Below, in pieces: positions 1-10,430 of a stretch of DNA of 64,000 bases. Made by a program: the position numbers and the translations under genes. The DNA comes from Phytophthora sp. 'mugwort'. Its lineage: Eukaryota; Oomycota; Peronosporomycetes; Peronosporales; Peronosporaceae. The stretch covers positions 2,170,001 through 2,234,000 of the forward strand of contig JAUCEF010000004.1 in NCBI GenBank assembly GCA_033558025.1. Direction: 5' to 3'. A model generated the notes under the pieces. It was not told where the DNA came from and made no database searches. It saw only the letters and a program-made list of their open reading frames with translations. The stretch's first letter is position 1, and each line of letters begins with the position of its first letter.

Positions 1-637
1 GTAAAAGAAGACACAAAACAACACACAACCAGTTAGTGTTCGACGCCGATAGAGGATGTTTACAGGGGTCAGCAGCTCCGTAGCCGGTAGCGGATTTCGA
101 ACACAGGCGCACCTTGGCTGCCCCTGAAGTGGTCCATGATACAGTGTATTGTCGATCACGGAGACGTTGACAGTGATGAGCTCCTTGGTCAGGTACGAGT
201 ACATGCGGTAGTTCTCGTCCTACCTGGAGTCCAGATAGAATCCCTCCCCCGTACCGAAGGCTCAGTTGCCCTCATTCCCCGGTGCGCTCTCGCCGGGTGG
301 ATGCGTGTACATGGTGACAACGGTGCCGCCTCTGTTGCAAACACATTCAGCGCCCCGGTCGTCTCAAAGACCACCCGCTTGGTATTGCTCGTGGGCCAAG
401 TAGAAGATCATAATCAGCTTGTTGTGGTGGCGGCACTAATGCGCTCAATGACGTGTCTGCTTCACGAGCTGCGTGGTGGACAACGTGAGGCGCCCTCACG
501 GTTTGATCTTGAAAGGAGCCGTCCAAAAGTGTCCAAAAGTCGGCACCTGTTATCGAGAATATTATGTCTGTTAGTTTTGAACATTTTTTGTATTTTGAGC
601 GGAATTTCGGGCGTGTGCTGGAAGTGTTTTGGACAAT
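1..637. other. No supported gene
   Basis: I see no recognisable coding region here. An open frame runs on the plus strand from about position 136, but its translation has no recognisable motif and looks like chance. A ten-base motif (GTCCAAAAGT) is repeated in tandem near 522-541. The right part borders the GIY-YIG-like reading frame on the opposite strand. It is probably intergenic or old transposon DNA. Confidence 0.4.
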
Positions 638-976
638 TTAGAAGTCGTCCAAAACCATCCCTGTATGCGTATGTTTGCCTTCAAGCCAGCGTCGAAAGTT
701 ATTTTTGTGACCTTGCCAACACCATGACAATTTGTTAATAGCTGAACCAATATAGCATAGGTCACTTTCAAGATGAATGATTCTGTAGACTCGGCCGATC
801 ATTTTATTTCTCAAATTGGATTTCCAGTATTTATAGCTTCTATACTGATGTATATACTTATCGGAAATAAAAATAATGCAAAGTTCCGAGGTTCCAGAAA
901 CGGGTTCCAAAACGATGTCAGGTAACATCACCGAAGTTCGTGCAATTGAACAGCTCAGGACCACCGAAGAATCCAT
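638..976 (-). CDS. GIY-YIG nuclease-like ORF, possibly truncated
   Basis: The 112-residue frame starts at a real ATG. Residues 61-68 read GRVYRIIH and residues 75-78 read YIGS, the two-part signature of GIY-YIG endonucleases, in which the paired tyrosines sit in the active site. The spacing and a following Trp/His-containing helix (WQGHKNNF) fit the family. The frame ends soon after, so the distal catalytic arginine and glutamate cannot be confirmed, and the domain looks truncated. The 60 residues before the motif are not recognised. It sits in repeat-rich DNA with no housekeeping neighbour, so a mobile-element origin is likely. It may be a pseudogene. Confidence 0.45.
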   Translation of the reverse strand: MDSSVVLSCSIARTSVMLPDIVLEPVSGTSELCIIFISDKYIHQYRSYKYWKSNLRNKMIGRVYRIIHLESDLCYIGSAINKLSWCWQGHKNNFRRWLEGKHTHTGMVLDDF

Positions 977-1352
977 GTCTGCTGTTGTGATTCGGCGGCA
1001 GTGAAAACATGATAAAAATGGCGTCTTGTTTTACTTGCATATTACATCACAGATTCACGAGTTGCAAGAATCGCTTGAAACTTGGACAGTAGTCAGATCT
1101 AATCGCATACAAATTTCCTGTGAGTCTCGGTGGCTGTCGATACCTCTGCACGTTGCTATCCCACGCGGTCGTCGCTTACCTGCTTGGATAAGACTCACAA
1201 AATAACCTCAGTTGAGTTCGGAACCCGGTACTAGAGTTGCTGTGGTGCTTTAATTCTGTAGTGAATTGAAACTAATTGGCGAATGGTGGATGCCGAATTC
1301 GGAACCAACTTTAATATCTAGAAGGGTTGTGGTTAAGTCGTCATCTGCTGCG
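977..1352. other. No supported gene; scattered GGAACC/GGTTCC motifs
   Basis: No coding frame with recognisable content. Short GGTTCC or GGAACC motifs recur through about 880-2220 on both strands, suggesting degenerate repeat DNA. Confidence 0.35.
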
Positions 1353-1358
1353 GGGTTC

Positions 1359-2216
1359 CGAGGTTCCTCAGTTTTATATAGATTTATATGAAAATTTATG
1401 TAGGGGTATAAAAGAGAAAGAAGAGATAGAGAGACAGTGTTGGTTCTTTTTTTGCGAACATAGGAACTTAGTCCCGCATTGTGTATGTGCAGAGCTGTCA
1501 ACGTTTCGCATAAACCTCTAAACCTTGTAAACGTTTGCACAAAACCTTAACTCCTGCAGCTAAGTTTAGATGTGGACCACCTAAATTTGAGATGGTCGCT
1601 CGGCGAACAGCACGGCGCTCATGTGAAGGTGCAGTGGTGAAGCTTCATCTATGAGCTTAAACTACAACAGGAGCGGGCGGACAAGCATAAGAACTGGGCC
1701 AGGGGCACTAGTAACTCATGGAGAAGCGGAAAATAATAAACACAGCAGCACCGCAGCCCAACCAGGAAGACCAAGAGCTCGGATCTGCACGGACTAGCAA
1801 CGCGCAAGCTGGTAAGGTGCATGCAAGCAACAGAATGTTATATTATGAGCTTGTAAGCATCCTAGTGCTACGTGATTTGGTGATTCGCGAGGAGAAGTGC
1901 TGTACGTTCTCCGCTGCTTGCGCGTGCGCGTGGACCGTGCTCGACTACTTGCTAGCGGACTTGATGTCGGAGTTCATAGAGGCGTTGACGGCGGCAGACT
2001 GCGATGCAGGGTCCGCCGGCCGGAACTCGTGTCACTTCTACTGTAGTACGACCAAGAGCTTCGAAAAATCCATTCACTTGAAATTTGTATAGCTACAAAA
2101 CTTAGTCACGAAAACTGCGAGAGCTTAGAAACGTTTAGCAAACCCGACTCTGAGTCAGGTTGACAAAGTTTCCGAGTTTAGACCCCTAAACGTTGACAGC
2201 TTTAGTTCTGTGAGGA
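1359..2216. repeat. Imperfect inverted-repeat block, possible decayed DNA transposon
   Basis: A 14-base sequence at 1493-1506 (AGCTGTCAACGTTT) is the exact reverse complement of 2188-2201. Outside it, GGTTCCTCA near 1361 is mirrored by TGAGGAACC near 2210. The arms also share looser similarity around ACTTAG and AAACGTTT motifs. The interior contains a 124-residue plus-strand frame (1718-2092) with no recognisable domain. This fits a decayed element with terminal inverted repeats, but the arms are diverged and no target duplication was identified. Confidence 0.3.
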
Positions 2217-2473
2217 ACCGGTTCAATCAGATTTCGGAACTTTCGGCACTACTGGATTTTGATAACTACAATCACTCTGATGACACGTCGTTTAAGTGAC
2301 AGTTCTGAGACTTCACATTAGGATATACACCTTTTTCCAGGCAGGTTGAGTGTTTTCACAAGCAAAACGGATTTGGCGAGCTTGTGCAACTTAGTAATTC
2401 AACGAAAAAGGACACTTGCCAGGCAAAGTGGCTTTCTGATATAATTTCCCATGCAAAATGGTTTCTACAAGAG

Positions 2474-3623
2474 TTACTTTCCTAGTTCCATATCGTCCCC
2501 GCGCTCGGCAAAGAAAATGCTTTTGAAGCGGTGTCGCTCCATACGCCAGACCAATCGTTGCGTAAGGACTATCTTGCTGATTTGTACGGCCTCCCTCATG
2601 AGCGCCATTCTGTTCGCAGCCAGCGAGTTGTACTGGCCTCGCACTCGCAACTCACGCCACTTGGCTGCGAGATGAAACTTCAGGCGCGCCTTCAGCACAC
2701 TGAAGCAGCCGTCGATTGCATTGAACATAGGGCTGTACGGTGCTAACCGTAAAATGACCAGCTTGTTGCTATTGACGATGCCATCAGTAACAAGTTCCTC
2801 GCGTGCCAGTGTCTCTACCTGGCTGTGGGCGGGGGCGTTGTCGGTAACCACGACAACCTTCTTGACCACGCAACACTCCTTGTACTCGTCGCTGTTGAGC
2901 GCAGCCACAAGCAGGTCCGCGACAAAGCGCGCATTCTCTTCCATGTGAACAGAGCCGTAGTGAGTGCGCAGCCATACGAGCCCGTTGCCCAGCGACACAC
3001 CGCACTGCACGTGGAGATTCTTGCCCTTCGACGCCGGAAGCATCACGACTGCATGCTCGCCTGCACGAGCCCAACCTTGGTTGCGAGACAGGTAGATGTT
3101 GAAATTGGTTTCGTCGTGGTAGACAATCATGTCCCCGGCGTCCACGTGCATGTTCAGCGCTTTGGCAAACTCCATCCGCTTCTCCTTGTTCACTGCATTG
3201 TTCATGGCGGCCTTCTCGATTCGTAGGATCTTGACCGTGTACAGCATGCCGTGCAGCGCGCGGTGGATGAAGATGATGCTAACGTCCACCCGACATGTCG
3301 CTCAGCAGTCTGTCCTTCATGACGGCCATGGTCATGTCCGCCTGCTCGTCCAGGTACTCGAGCTTGGACATGACCTCGACCGTCATCTTGATGCACGCAG
3401 TCCGCACGCCACCACGTGGCTGCTGCTCGATACTGCCCTTAGCTGCGATGCGCCGTGCAGTAGTGACAGACACATCATTGCTAGCAGCGACACCTAGCCA
3501 ATCTTGCCCTGCCAAAAAAGCGTCGAGCACGCGCTTCTTCGCACTGTTGCGCTCGAACTGCTTGGCCTCACGTGACACAAGAGGCGTTGTCAGGGGCGTC
3601 GGCGAGGTGGGCGGCGGGACCAT
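2474..3623 (-). pseudogene. IS630/Tc1-superfamily DDE transposase, frameshifted
   Basis: Two overlapping minus-strand frames form one transposase. The N-terminal part (3623 down to about 3285, real ATG) carries a helix-turn-helix-like segment. The C-terminal part (about 3289 to 2474) carries the catalytic core: HDETNFN (first Asp), VVVTDNAPAH (second Asp), then LAPYSPMFNAID ending in an acidic residue 42 positions later, so a DDxD-like triad. The frames join within a G-rich run near 3285-3290, where one base has been lost or gained. Otherwise the protein looks complete at about 370 residues. It would cut and paste its own element in the nucleus. Clear terminal repeats were not found. The single lesion suggests recent inactivation. 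Confidence 0.75.
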
Positions 3624-4117
3624 TGTTGGAGAGCTGCTGGGGCAGGGTTGTGAAGTAGGCAGCTAGTATGCGAATGAGTGAGTGCCGGTACGGTGGCGAA
3701 GAACGGCTTTGCTAGTGTCGAGTGGTTGGTGTTGTTTCCCGCCACCACGCCACTTTGGTTGGGAAAAAGTTGGCGCCAAACCGCTTTGATTGTAAAACCT
3801 GATTGTAGGTAATTAAGGAAAAACCTCGCTTGACCGTTTCGCTGTGAAAACACTCAACCTGCTTGGTAAAAGGTGTAGTAACATCGCGCGTTCTTTTTCT
3901 TACGTATGCTAGTGGACGGACGTCTTGGTTTAGGTTACATCGTCCGCTCAACCTGTGCATAAAAATGGCATCTAGAGTACCCCTAGACCCCCTTAGAGAC
4001 CTCGTTAATGTACAGTATGTATGCATCTGGTCCTATCTGGTGCCGGGCTGCATGGGTCTTTCGCACATACCGGTAATCTACGTCACTTTAGAATTTGCCG
4101 CAAACAAGGATATCAGC
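3624..4117. other. No supported gene
   Basis: Intergenic sequence between the transposase relic and the decayed nitroreductase. It may hold the old promoter of the latter, but I recognise no element. A CAAAGTGGC near 2425 and GCCACTTTGG near 3749 could be remnants of transposon ends, but this is weak. Confidence 0.3.
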
Positions 4118-4943
4118 ATGACCGAGTACCTGGGAGCTGCAATCCATGAACGTTACGCCAGCAAGGCTTTCCTTCCTAAGCCTGTGCTCGATGCAACGCT
4201 TCGGGAGATCCTCAAGCTCACCCAGGTTAGTGGTAAGCGGGTTACTTGAGAGGAAGTTCACCGCGTACTGACAGTTTTTTTTTTCGTGACACAGCGAAGC
4301 CCGCCGGGTTTTAATACGCAGGCTTGGATTTGCATTGTGCTGCGCACGGTTGAGGATCGCGCAACGCTGGCGAATGCTATGATGGGCAGGAACGGTCACA
4401 AGGCCAACGAGGCCCCATGTCGTGGTCGTCTTTGCCGCTGACTGCGGTAGATGACTAATTTTGCAGCGATACCGAGTTCTCAGAGTGCTGATGCATTTGA
4501 CGTTTCCTGCCACGCAGAGATCAGCAAGAATGTGCCGCGCATGCAGCAGCTCAACCGCGACAACGGCGCCCCAGATGACTTTGTGAATGGTATCCCGCCC
4601 CTTGCGGAGCTCCCCGGCGAACACGACCCGAACGTGTCGACCGAGGCATGGGCGTACAAGCAGGCCACGCTCGCTGCTGCCACCTTCCTGTACGCCGCCC
4701 AGATACATGGTCTCGCAACGTGCCCGATGGAAAGAATGGACGAAGCCAAGGTGAAGGAGGAACGTCCCCGACCGCTGCAGCATCCCGTGGTGGTGGCGCT
4801 TGGTCACGCTAACCCTGCTGCCAAGCCGACCAAGGGTGCGCTTTTCTCCGACGGAAGTGTTCTTCGACGGCAAGTTCGGTCAGTCCACCGAGAAACTATT
4901 TGAGGAGAAGCAGACTCGCAAATTTATTTTAAAGCAGCTTTAG
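4118..4943 (+). pseudogene. Decayed nitroreductase paralogue that keeps an intron
   Basis: This is a broken relative of the intact gene at 7673. From the ATG it reads an N-terminal LGAAIHERYASKAF region closely matching the intact LGAAIEERYACKSF. A clean phase-0 intron follows at 4226-4294 (GTTAGT...ACACAG, 69 bp), then RSPPGFNTQAW, matching RAPTGFNVQPY. Beyond that are a frameshift near 4405-4420, an in-frame stop, a disrupted stretch near 4440-4510, loss of about 30 codons equivalent to the RLFSGEG...VPS segment (junction near 4610), and a further frame change near 4850. The last residues (TEVFFDGKFGQST) are still recognisable in a third frame to the stop at 4943. It encodes no full-length enzyme. 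Confidence 0.8.
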
Positions 4944-5129
4944 CATAACGCCTTAGAACACAAATCGTTGTTTTATCGAAAAACGTATGCAGATACTCTT
5001 GGGCGCATATCTTTGCAAGTATTGTTCCTGTGAGTGTACTTCATAATATTATTATTTTTGTATTTATCAGGGAAACATAAATATAAGAGAAAAACGTAAA
5101 ATCCTGCTCATACCCTCACGAGTTCACTC
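4944..5129. other. AT-rich spacer
   Basis: AT-rich spacer between the nitroreductase pseudogene and the kinase relic. No element recognised. Confidence 0.3.
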
Positions 5130-6358
5130 TTAAATTGCGTGGAAGCTACATGTGTACTGTGTAACTTTGAAGTCAGAATTCTCCGCCATCTCCCAGGGGG
5201 TCAACGATCTATTACCTTCAATAACCTTGAAGAGTGAACTAGCCGTGGGTCTGTTTGACGGACTCTCCTGCAAACACTGTTTTTTATTCTTTTCAGTTCC
5301 GGCGGAAGATGTGGAACAAGTGATGTCTTTAAGGAAGCCCACGCTCCAGATATCAACATTGATCGTTTGAAACGGAGATAACAATATCTCGGGAGCATGC
5401 GATTCCGCCTTCAAATGATTTACTTTTGCGGTGCCGGTTAATACACATTAAAAATGTACCTAAAAGTGTTCTAATTGTCCTAAAAACGTGCGGTATATTA
5501 CGGTATTAGATCCCTTTTAGGACTAATTAGCCGGGTGAATTAGAACAGTTACCATACCATAAAATATCCGACCACGCATAAAACGACGAAAGAGGGATAT
5601 CACTAAAAAAATATCACCTAGCTATGCACTCCGCGCAGTCCTAATAACCCTGGCGGCTTACAGGGCTCGCTGGTGACAGAACCCGCTACGGCTGCGCCTT
5701 CGCTTGACGGTTGAACAGTGGTTTGTCCTGGGTTTGCGCTCGGGTGCTTCGCCGCGGTCTGCAAACCGCAACTTCGCTCGCGTGTGTGGCTTCCGCCCCA
5801 GGTTACGGCCAATCAGCGTGCTTGAATATCTTGACTTTACTTGATATGGCTCCGAAGTTATTCTGAAGTGACTTGAACTAAGTATTCAATGATAAAATAG
5901 CGAGTGGTATTTTAATCTATTTTTAGGTCAGATTCACTAGAACGTGTAATTTACATTAGGACTTTTAGATCAGTTTAGATCGGTATTAGGTATGCATTAT
6001 CTATCTCCTACCACTTTTGCAGCTGGTGATGATGCCCAAATGTGCTGAAGTATGTACGCAAAGGCGACAATTAACCTCTTGTCGCCCTTGCCTACATATG
6101 GCTTCTTAACCTCTTGTCGCCTTACATACATATAGTTTCTTGTCCTCTTGTCGCCTTTGCCTACATACTTCAGCACATTTCCCCACTATGTATCAGGTTG
6201 ATCGCGTGCAGTGCCACAAGCGCCTTAAGTATATCGTGGAAAGCCGTCAGGAGCTGGTGGACATTTTCAGGTGGGCTAGGTCGACCAATGGGTGCCAGCT
6301 CCACGTGTTTATTTTTCATGTTCGTCTTCCATAGCTCTACAACGTTTGAGTGATGCAA
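5130..6358 (-). pseudogene. Protein kinase relic, interrupted by repeats
   Basis: Two separated minus-strand pieces carry kinase subdomains in the right order. The upstream piece (6358-6181) reads HHSNVVELW, like subdomain IV, then DILKALVALHAINLIHS, like the helix and catalytic-loop entry (normally ...LIHRD). A 143-bp inverted-repeat element follows at 6038-6180, then about 600 bp of AT-rich DNA. The downstream piece (5414-5130) reads ESHAPEILL (APE motif), VDIWSVGFL (the D-x-W-S-x-G motif) and LQESPSNRPTASSLFKV (subdomain XI arginine). The catalytic HRD and DFG residues are missing. It looks like a gene inactivated by insertion and then decayed. The kinase subfamily cannot be told. Confidence 0.6.
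6038..6180. mobile_element. MITE-like element with 33-bp terminal inverted repeats
   Basis: The left arm 6038-6070 begins AAATGTGCTGAAGTATGTA. The right arm 6148-6180 is its reverse complement with a single mismatch over 33 bases. The 77-bp interior contains tandem copies of a unit built around AACCTCTTGTCGCC followed by TACATA. It codes for nothing. It lies inside the kinase relic, exactly where the catalytic loop should continue, so it is probably an insertion. No convincing target-site duplication is visible. Confidence 0.65.
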
Positions 6359-7672
6359 AGTCTTCAGATTGTGAATTATGGTGTCGTTTGGCGCGCTCCC
6401 AGGGATACGTCTTTCTGCGAACGTAATCCGTACACCATTGACTCTTTCGATGGTGCTGTATTCGGGTATACCTAGCGGCTAGATATGATCCACAACTGGC
6501 GGAAAAGGGTCGAAATGTTAAGCACAGCGAGAATGAACGTAAGTCGGTACTGAGACCTAAATTGTACGTTTCAATGATACCCACTTTTGCACCACATTCC
6601 GTCATATCATCTTTCCGAATAGCTACTAAACACATGTGCAGTCCCATATCAGCGTGGCCAAAGACGCATGGCGCACCGTCATATTTTCCACGTTAGTTCC
6701 TCATGCAATTCTTTAACTGACACTTGGAACTGGCCACGTTAGATCCTCAAGCAATTCTTTAACTGGCACTTGCAACTGGCCACTTGAAGCACGCCCACAT
6801 TGCTGTTCTTGTAGTAGAAGCACAAATCTGGTAGATATGTGCCACTAGAAGTAGACGCATCCGAATGCCGGCGAAAGTTCCCGTTTCACAAACGCATTAG
6901 CAGTACCGGAAAGAGAGAATCCCAAAAGTGATCATACGTCTCCTTAGAAACGACTTCTGAGCCCTCTTAGAATAAAATTTGGAGCCAATCCCTATGGGAT
7001 CGATTACACTCCCCAAGTGAACCGCAATAATATGTGAAAGTTTTTCACATGGTTCGGGTTCAAACAGTTTCTCGAAAATACTCGATAAAACTCTCCTGTT
7101 GTGTCCTTCGTGGACACAATCTGAAATAGTCCCTCATTGATGGGGGACCTTGACGTGAAGCGCGCATTACAGGTGCTTCTTCAAATCTTCACAAGTGACG
7201 GTAGCACTGTAAACTGCTCACCCTTAATCCCCTTTATCCAAAGCGTCTGCGGCATCTTCCATTCTTTTTTTCTTCCTTGGGGGCCGATAGGAGCTTCCTT
7301 CAACTTCCTCGAGACAGCAGATTCTTGGATGTAAGAAAGTCAAGTCGCGTTACAGCCGGACAGCCGGGGAGGCGGCGTCAACTTTGACTGAAGGCTGTCA
7401 ATCGATCGTTATAGCCTCTCGGAGGTAGTGGCTGGCGGTCGGAAGAGACCAACGTTCACTAACCGGAATATTCACAAACTGGAGTGTGCCATAATAGTTA
7501 CATTCTGAAACCAGAGTACTTATTCTACTGTAAGTTAAAATTTCTAACTATAGCTGATCTTGGATTCATGGTATTGCATTAGGAAAAAAAGGTATTAAAT
7601 TAGGAGAGGGTACTAATTTAAAAAAACAATTAAATTAGGAAGAACCCGATCTTTGCATCTCGAATAAGTACG
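6359..7672. other. Gene-free stretch with a 46-bp tandem duplication
   Basis: I find no supported coding region. It contains the 46-bp duplication listed separately and AT-rich, poly-A/poly-T sequence with repeated ATTAAATTAGGA motifs at about 7580-7640, just upstream of the intact nitroreductase. That part may include its promoter. Confidence 0.35.
6688..6779. repeat. 46-bp tandem duplication (two copies)
   Basis: Copy 1 is 6688-6733 and copy 2 is 6734-6779, immediately adjacent and identical at 42 of 46 positions. Both begin CCACGTTAG and contain GCAATTCTTTAACTG. No coding role is seen. Confidence 0.8.
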
Positions 7673-8581
7673 ATGATGAGTGCGTCACTCACGTCGCTGC
7701 ACCCGTATCAATCGTACCAATCGGCGGCGATCATTCCCGAGCTTGCGACGAAGATGGCATTTCGTTATACCCCCGTATTGTTGCTCGCGGCGGCGACCGG
7801 CCTGGTGCATCAAGGCGCCCTCGCGATGGCGCAAACTCGCTTCTTCACTAGCGCACAGAAGAAGCTCGGCGCCGCCATCGAGGAACGTTACGCGTGCAAG
7901 TCATTCCTTTCCAAGCCCGTACCCGATGAAACGCTCAAGGAGATTCTTCGGCTCACACAGCGCGCACCAACTGGGTTCAACGTGCAGCCTTATGCCTGCG
8001 TGCTCGTTCGCGAGCAAAAGGACCGCGAGAAGCTGGCGGAGGGCATGATGGACAGCAACGTTCGCAAGGTCAAGGAGGCCCCGGTGGTGGCGGTCTTCGC
8101 TGCCGACTTGGAGCCTAGCAAGCGCTTGCCGCGGCTGCAACAGCTGGCGCACGATAACGGCGCCCCCGCGGACTTTGTGAGCAATATGCCGCACGTGGTG
8201 CGTCTTTTCTCGGGCGAGGGCTTGGTCGCAAGCGGCATCCGTGCGGCCATTTCGACGGCAGTGTCCCCGCTGCTGCCCGTTCCTTCGAACGTGTCGACCG
8301 AAGCGTGGGCGTTCAAGCAGACGACATTCGCTGCAGCGACGTTCTTATACGCTGCTCAAGTTCATGGATTGGCGACGTGCCCGATGGAAGGGTTCGACCA
8401 GAACCGCGTGAGGAACGTGTTAGACATTCCGGACCGCTACGGCGTGCCTGTGGTGATCGCTCTTGGCCACCCGAACCCGGCTGCCACGCCTGAGAAACCC
8501 TCCGTGAGACTGGACCCGACGGAGATTTTTTTCGACGGCAAGTTTGGCAACTCGAGCGACAGCATTTTCTCTCACAAGTAG
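7673..8581 (+). CDS. Nitroreductase family protein (intact copy)
   Basis: An intronless 302-residue protein from an ATG. The first roughly 50 residues include a hydrophobic stretch (VLLLAAATGLV) and could target a membrane or mitochondrion; an internal Met at residue 25 is an alternative start. The nitroreductase fold begins near residue 63 (LGAAIEERYACKSF, then RAPTGFNVQPY), where the family's flavin-binding Arg/Ser and substrate-loop residues lie. The C-terminal half has the typical ATCPMEGFD and VPVVIALGHPNP motifs. Members bind FMN and use NAD(P)H to reduce nitro compounds or quinones; the substrate here is unknown. A decayed paralogue lies 3.5 kb upstream on the same strand, so this was once a tandem pair. 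Confidence 0.85.
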   Translation: MMSASLTSLHPYQSYQSAAIIPELATKMAFRYTPVLLLAAATGLVHQGALAMAQTRFFTSAQKKLGAAIEERYACKSFLSKPVPDETLKEILRLTQRAPTGFNVQPYACVLVREQKDREKLAEGMMDSNVRKVKEAPVVAVFAADLEPSKRLPRLQQLAHDNGAPADFVSNMPHVVRLFSGEGLVASGIRAAISTAVSPLLPVPSNVSTEAWAFKQTTFAAATFLYAAQVHGLATCPMEGFDQNRVRNVLDIPDRYGVPVVIALGHPNPAATPEKPSVRLDPTEIFFDGKFGNSSDSIFSHK

Positions 8582-9499
8582 ATTGTAGTAACGTTTGCCC
8601 GGCGAACGCATGGGCTTTTTTAAGCTAGACAGCGCCTTCCTCATCTTTCTTCCATGTTCAAACATGGATCAGCATCTTGAATCGGCTAGTGAGACTTTAA
8701 CACACCAATTCAGACAGCCCTTCGTCGATATTGTATTTCCCATGCCATGTTTCTGCTTTCTTTGCACACTAAAATCAATGTTACCACCGAACCCGGTCCA
8801 CCGATGCTGCCTGTACACTGTAGGTCGACGCTTGCACAATGCAATCCGATCGATCATCATCGATCGCGCGTAAATGCATTTTAACTAAAATTGGCGAGGG
8901 ATATTCTGTTACGAATGCTGTATAGTAATATTCCAACATTTTCCTCCCAGTGAGCACCCCCCCCCCTTGTGGCACTGATGCCATCTAGGCGAATCTACGA
9001 AAGTGACTACCGCAAAGAGAACTCAATATGCACCAGTACATGTTATGCTCATGCTGGCCTCGTAATTTTAGGTACATTATGCACTACATATTACTACTAG
9101 TTCGGCTGCATTAATCACAGCACCGCAAAACCAGTCGTTTCCAGCAATCTCCGACACCAATGCTGCCTCACTCTTGAATTCCAAGTCTTACTGTAACGCT
9201 CGGTCTCGTACCTAGCTGATCAAGCACCTACGAACCTCCTAGTCGCACAGGAAAGAATCAAACGACCGGGAGCGGCTCCATGCCTAAGGCGTTTAACCGC
9301 TTAGCTGTATCCCACTACTTCAAGCTGCAAGTGCTGCTGTATCCTGACAACCATCTATGAGGGGACCATCGCTCGCTATACTGGCCTGATTCGCGGCCAA
9401 GTCCGTTCTAAGAAACGTCTGTGCTACACGTGGAAGGATGAACGAAATCTAATTGAAGCTAAGTGCGCTGCTGGCTTAGATGGTAACCACCGCGATCGG
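8582..9499. other. No supported gene
   Basis: Region between the nitroreductase and a pogo-like transposase relic. A poly-C run occurs near 8957. The right end (from about 9280) may hold the decayed 5' part of the transposase, but I cannot read it with confidence. Confidence 0.35.
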
Positions 9500-10430
9500 G
9501 TTCACGAGACGGGCGCGACATTGCCTATCGACGTGAAAGAGCCGCTCGTGAGGTGTGTCAACGACCTTCGAGCAGATGGTGTGCCTGTGACGAGGCTCAT
9601 GTTGAAGCTGCAAGCTTGTGAGCTGTACGCGGCCATAAGGACTGCCCCACTGGGCATTTACTGCATTACGGTCCAGGCCCAAGCATTTCCTCCGGTCACA
9701 CCGTCTGGTGATTCGACGAAGGACACGAGAAGTACAGACAACGCCACAAAACGCGGCTGCAAAGCTTGCTGATTTCAGCAACCAGGTTCAAGCAAATATG
9801 CAAGAGCTTAAAATCTCTATGGTCTGCAACGCGCATCAGATCGGTAAGGACTCTAGTTCCAGTATGTACCGCTGGTATTGGTATTAATTGGCATATAGGT
9901 GTGAAAAATGATATGTATATGTTCCAACAGCCACTGTCAATGCGAAGGTCGCCAAGACTGGGTGGGACAAGTGCGCCGGCAAGTATAAAGAGAGTGCGAC
10001 GGCAATGCTGCTCGGCGACAGCGACGACAACAAGGCAGCGCCATTCCTGCTGTTTAAAGCGCAGCTCTCTAAGATCACAAGCAGGGCCAGGAAAAAATGG
10101 TCCTACGACACGGCTTCGGACAAAAACGCTGGAAGGAGCTGCGAAGTTAGCAGGTAGGTGTCCGGATCTACGGCAACACGGCCGGGTGGGTGGTGGAACA
10201 GCGAGCTATCAATCGAGTTCCTCTTTTACCACTTCGGTCGTCATGTAAACATGCACGATCCCGTCTTGTTGCTATGGGAGGATTTCTCGTAACATTGGCG
10301 CCAAGATGTTCTGATTATTGCTAAGCTCCTCAATGTGGAACTGATGAATTTTCCCGCCGAGATAGACGTACGTGTGTCAGCCGGAAGATGTAGCTTGGAA
10401 TCGGCAACCGAAGGAGTCTTACGCACTGAA
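9500..10430 (+). pseudogene. Pogo/Tigger-like DDE transposase relic (copy 1)
   Basis: Fragments in changing plus-strand frames line up as one transposase. DVKEPLVRCVNDLRADG (about 9530) resembles the N-terminal DNA-binding region. QVQANMQELK (about 9785) precedes the first catalytic strand. AKTGWDKCAGK and ATAMLLGDSDDNKAAPFLL (about 9955-10050) match the pogo-family core. HDPVLLLWEDFS (about 10255) matches the second-Asp strand. Stops and frame changes are frequent, so it is inactive. The same family recurs at 21.6-22.5 kb and, more distantly, at 60.9-61.6 kb. Confidence 0.65.

Noticed and set aside
1718..2092. 124-residue frame as a gene
   Set aside because: No motif, no codon bias, and it lies inside a putative inverted-repeat element.
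3712..4026. Minus-strand 104-residue frame and a CAAAGTGG inverted pair as transposon ends
   Set aside because: No recognisable content, and the 9-bp inverted match is too short and not at sensible distances from the transposase to call terminal repeats.
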